A stretch of DNA of 12,572 bases from Candidatus Omnitrophota bacterium (GTDB lineage Bacteria; Omnitrophota; Gorgyraeia; JAHIPI01): positions 1 to 12,572 of the forward strand of contig JAUWWU010000008.1 of the NCBI GenBank assembly GCA_030616695.1, given 5' to 3'. Of the stretch, positions 11,376-12,572 are shown one piece after another. Position numbers and translations under genes: made by a program. Each line of letters begins with the position of its first letter. The stretch's first letter is position 1. The notes below the pieces were generated by a model. The model worked only from the letters and a program-made list of their open reading frames with translations. It was not told the origin of the DNA and did no database searches.

Positions 11376-12572
11376 TCAAAATCTCAGTATAAAGTTAAGA
11401 AATCCACCCACAAGAACGGCGGCCGTAATCATTATCACCGCCGACTTCAACATATCCCTTAAGCCTAATTCCCTGACTAAAACGGCAAATGTTGCTATGC
11501 ACGGAAAATATATAGCCAAAACCGTGCTTCCTATTACAAGCTGTTTTGTAGTGAGGTTTAAAGGGCCGAGCATGCCTATGGCCACGTCTTTTCGCAAAAA
11601 GCCTATCAGTAAGGCTCCAATGGCCTCGCGTGGAAGCCCCCATAGCTTCTCTATTACCGGTGAGAAAATCCCCGCGGCTAGTTTTATAACACCGATGGCG
11701 TAAAGGATGTTTACGAAAAGTATGCCCAGAAGCACGTATGGGACAGCTTCTTTCAGAAAACTAAAAACGCGCATCCATAATTTTTTCATAACTGCGCCCA
11801 ACTGCGGCAGGCGGTATGGAGGTATTTCTACCAGGATCTCGGGGCTTTTGCCTTTCATCACTTTATTTAATACAATGCCTTTTACTATCAAAAGGAGAAA
11901 TAATATAGAGAATACGAGAGCCACATACCTCCCTCCTCTCTGTCCGACGAGGCCGACGATCATGGCGATCTGGGCCATACACGGCACCGCCACAGCCATC
12001 AAAGTGGCGGCTATGAATTTTTCGCGCCTGCCTTCTAACAGGCGCGTCGCAAGCGCCCCCGGCACATTACAGCCCAACCCTAAGATCATGGGGATTATTG
12101 CGAACCCGTGAAGGCCGAGCCTATGCATGAAATTGTCCACAAAAACAGCCAGGCGGGGTAGATAGCCAAAATCTTCCAGTATGCCTAACACAAAATAAAA
12201 ACTTATTATATAAGGCAATACCATGGCGAAAGGGACAAAAAGGCCTGTTGTAAGGAGCCCGAACGACTGTGCAAAATCTATCTGTCCTTCGAGAAGGCCT
12301 CCTATAAGGATATTATGTAAAAAGGTCTCCTCTCCCAGAAGGACCGATAATCTCATAATCAAAGGCGCCCATATATTATTAAAAAACGGTTCGCATATAT
12401 AGGTAATAAGGCCCTCCCCGACGAACCGGACCACTAAAAATGCGGCGAACATGACAAGTAAAGCTATGGGCGCGCCGGTAAAAGGCTTGATGCTCAAATC
12501 CTCCAATCGCTCTAAAAAGGTGTGATGTTTATGGCGGAGCTCCTGCACCTCTTTTACGATCCTGCCGATATA
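11376..12572 (-). CDS. feoB: Ferrous iron transporter FeoB, membrane part (N-terminus outside window)
   Basis: FeoB imports Fe(II) through the inner membrane under control of an N-terminal G domain. Only the C-terminal 398 residues are visible: the frame is open to the window edge, and the bases before 12548 encode YIGRIVKEVQELRHK, so the GTG at 12548 is internal and not a start. Diagnostic parts are the join LERLEDLSIKPFTGAPIALLV, the first gate motif GLGCNVPGALATRLLEGRREKFIAA with a Cys, followed by VPCMAQ with a second Cys, EIPPYRLP, and the second gate GFLRKDVAIGMLG. About eight hydrophobic helices follow the family order and the chain ends normally at SAVIMITAAVLVGGFLNF. The G domain, spacer and any feoA lie beyond the edge. 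The stop overlaps a possible upstream start of the PEBP gene. Confidence 0.93.
   Translation of the reverse strand, partial: YIGRIVKEVQELRHKHHTFLERLEDLSIKPFTGAPIALLVMFAAFLVVRFVGEGLITYICEPFFNNIWAPLIMRLSVLLGEETFLHNILIGGLLEGQIDFAQSFGLLTTGLFVPFAMVLPYIISFYFVLGILEDFGYLPRLAVFVDNFMHRLGLHGFAIIPMILGLGCNVPGALATRLLEGRREKFIAATLMAVAVPCMAQIAMIVGLVGQRGGRYVALVFSILFLLLIVKGIVLNKVMKGKSPEILVEIPPYRLPQLGAVMKKLWMRVFSFLKEAVPYVLLGILFVNILYAIGVIKLAAGIFSPVIEKLWGLPREAIGALLIGFLRKDVAIGMLGPLNLTTKQLVIGSTVLAIYFPCIATFAVLVRELGLRDMLKSAVIMITAAVLVGGFLNFILRF

Noticed and set aside
11376..12548. A complete 390-residue transporter that starts at 12548
   Set aside because: The frame stays open to the window edge and upstream codons match the FeoB segment before the membrane domain, so it is a truncated view of FeoB.

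Overview
The window comes from a Gram-negative, probably anaerobic or microaerophilic bacterium. HldD implies heptose-containing lipopolysaccharide. FeoB (ferrous iron uptake), a radical SAM enzyme and phosphate acetyltransferase point to low-oxygen, acetate-linked metabolism, and a PilB/GspE N-terminus implies type IV pili or a type II secretion system. A little-studied candidate phylum such as Omnitrophota would fit, but that is an inference from gene content and style. Every gene I can support lies on the minus strand, so transcription runs from high to low coordinates.

Layout, in the direction of transcription. (1) 12572-10849: the C-terminal part of FeoB, entering from outside the window, then a PEBP/YbhB-family protein. 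(2) 10838-10684: a 155-bp nested palindromic element, then a DUF72/YecE protein (10673-9939). (3) 9938-9712: a non-coding stretch with a 24-nt palindrome, a DnaA-box match, a strong sigma70-type promoter, a structured leader that resembles a degenerate ZTP (pfl) riboswitch, and an intrinsic terminator just ahead of gcvT. (4) 9711-1580: a long run of genes, gcvT, gcvH, gcvPA/gcvPB (read here as one 926-codon ORF), a lipoate-protein ligase, pta, hldD, a cupin and a radical SAM protein. Most are joined by ATGA overlaps. (5) 1525-1: a separate promoter serves a citryl-CoA-lyase-like citrate synthase homologue, a small membrane protein and the start of a PilB/GspE ATPase, which runs off the window.

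The glycine cleavage genes form the core. T, H and P proteins oxidise glycine to CO2, ammonia and methylene-tetrahydrofolate, and the adjacent lipoate ligase would load the GcvH lysine. The L protein (dihydrolipoamide dehydrogenase) is not in the window. Pta interconverts acetyl-CoA and acetyl phosphate, and HldD makes the heptose precursor for LPS. Their tight coupling to gcv genes probably reflects transcriptional economy more than one pathway.

The most notable observations are a one-base expansion of an A7 tract that merges gcvPA and gcvPB, the attenuator/riboswitch-like gcvT leader, and three classes of small palindromic repeats placed at translation starts. I see no defence system, CRISPR array, prophage or transposase gene, and nothing that amounts to a clearly new multi-gene system.
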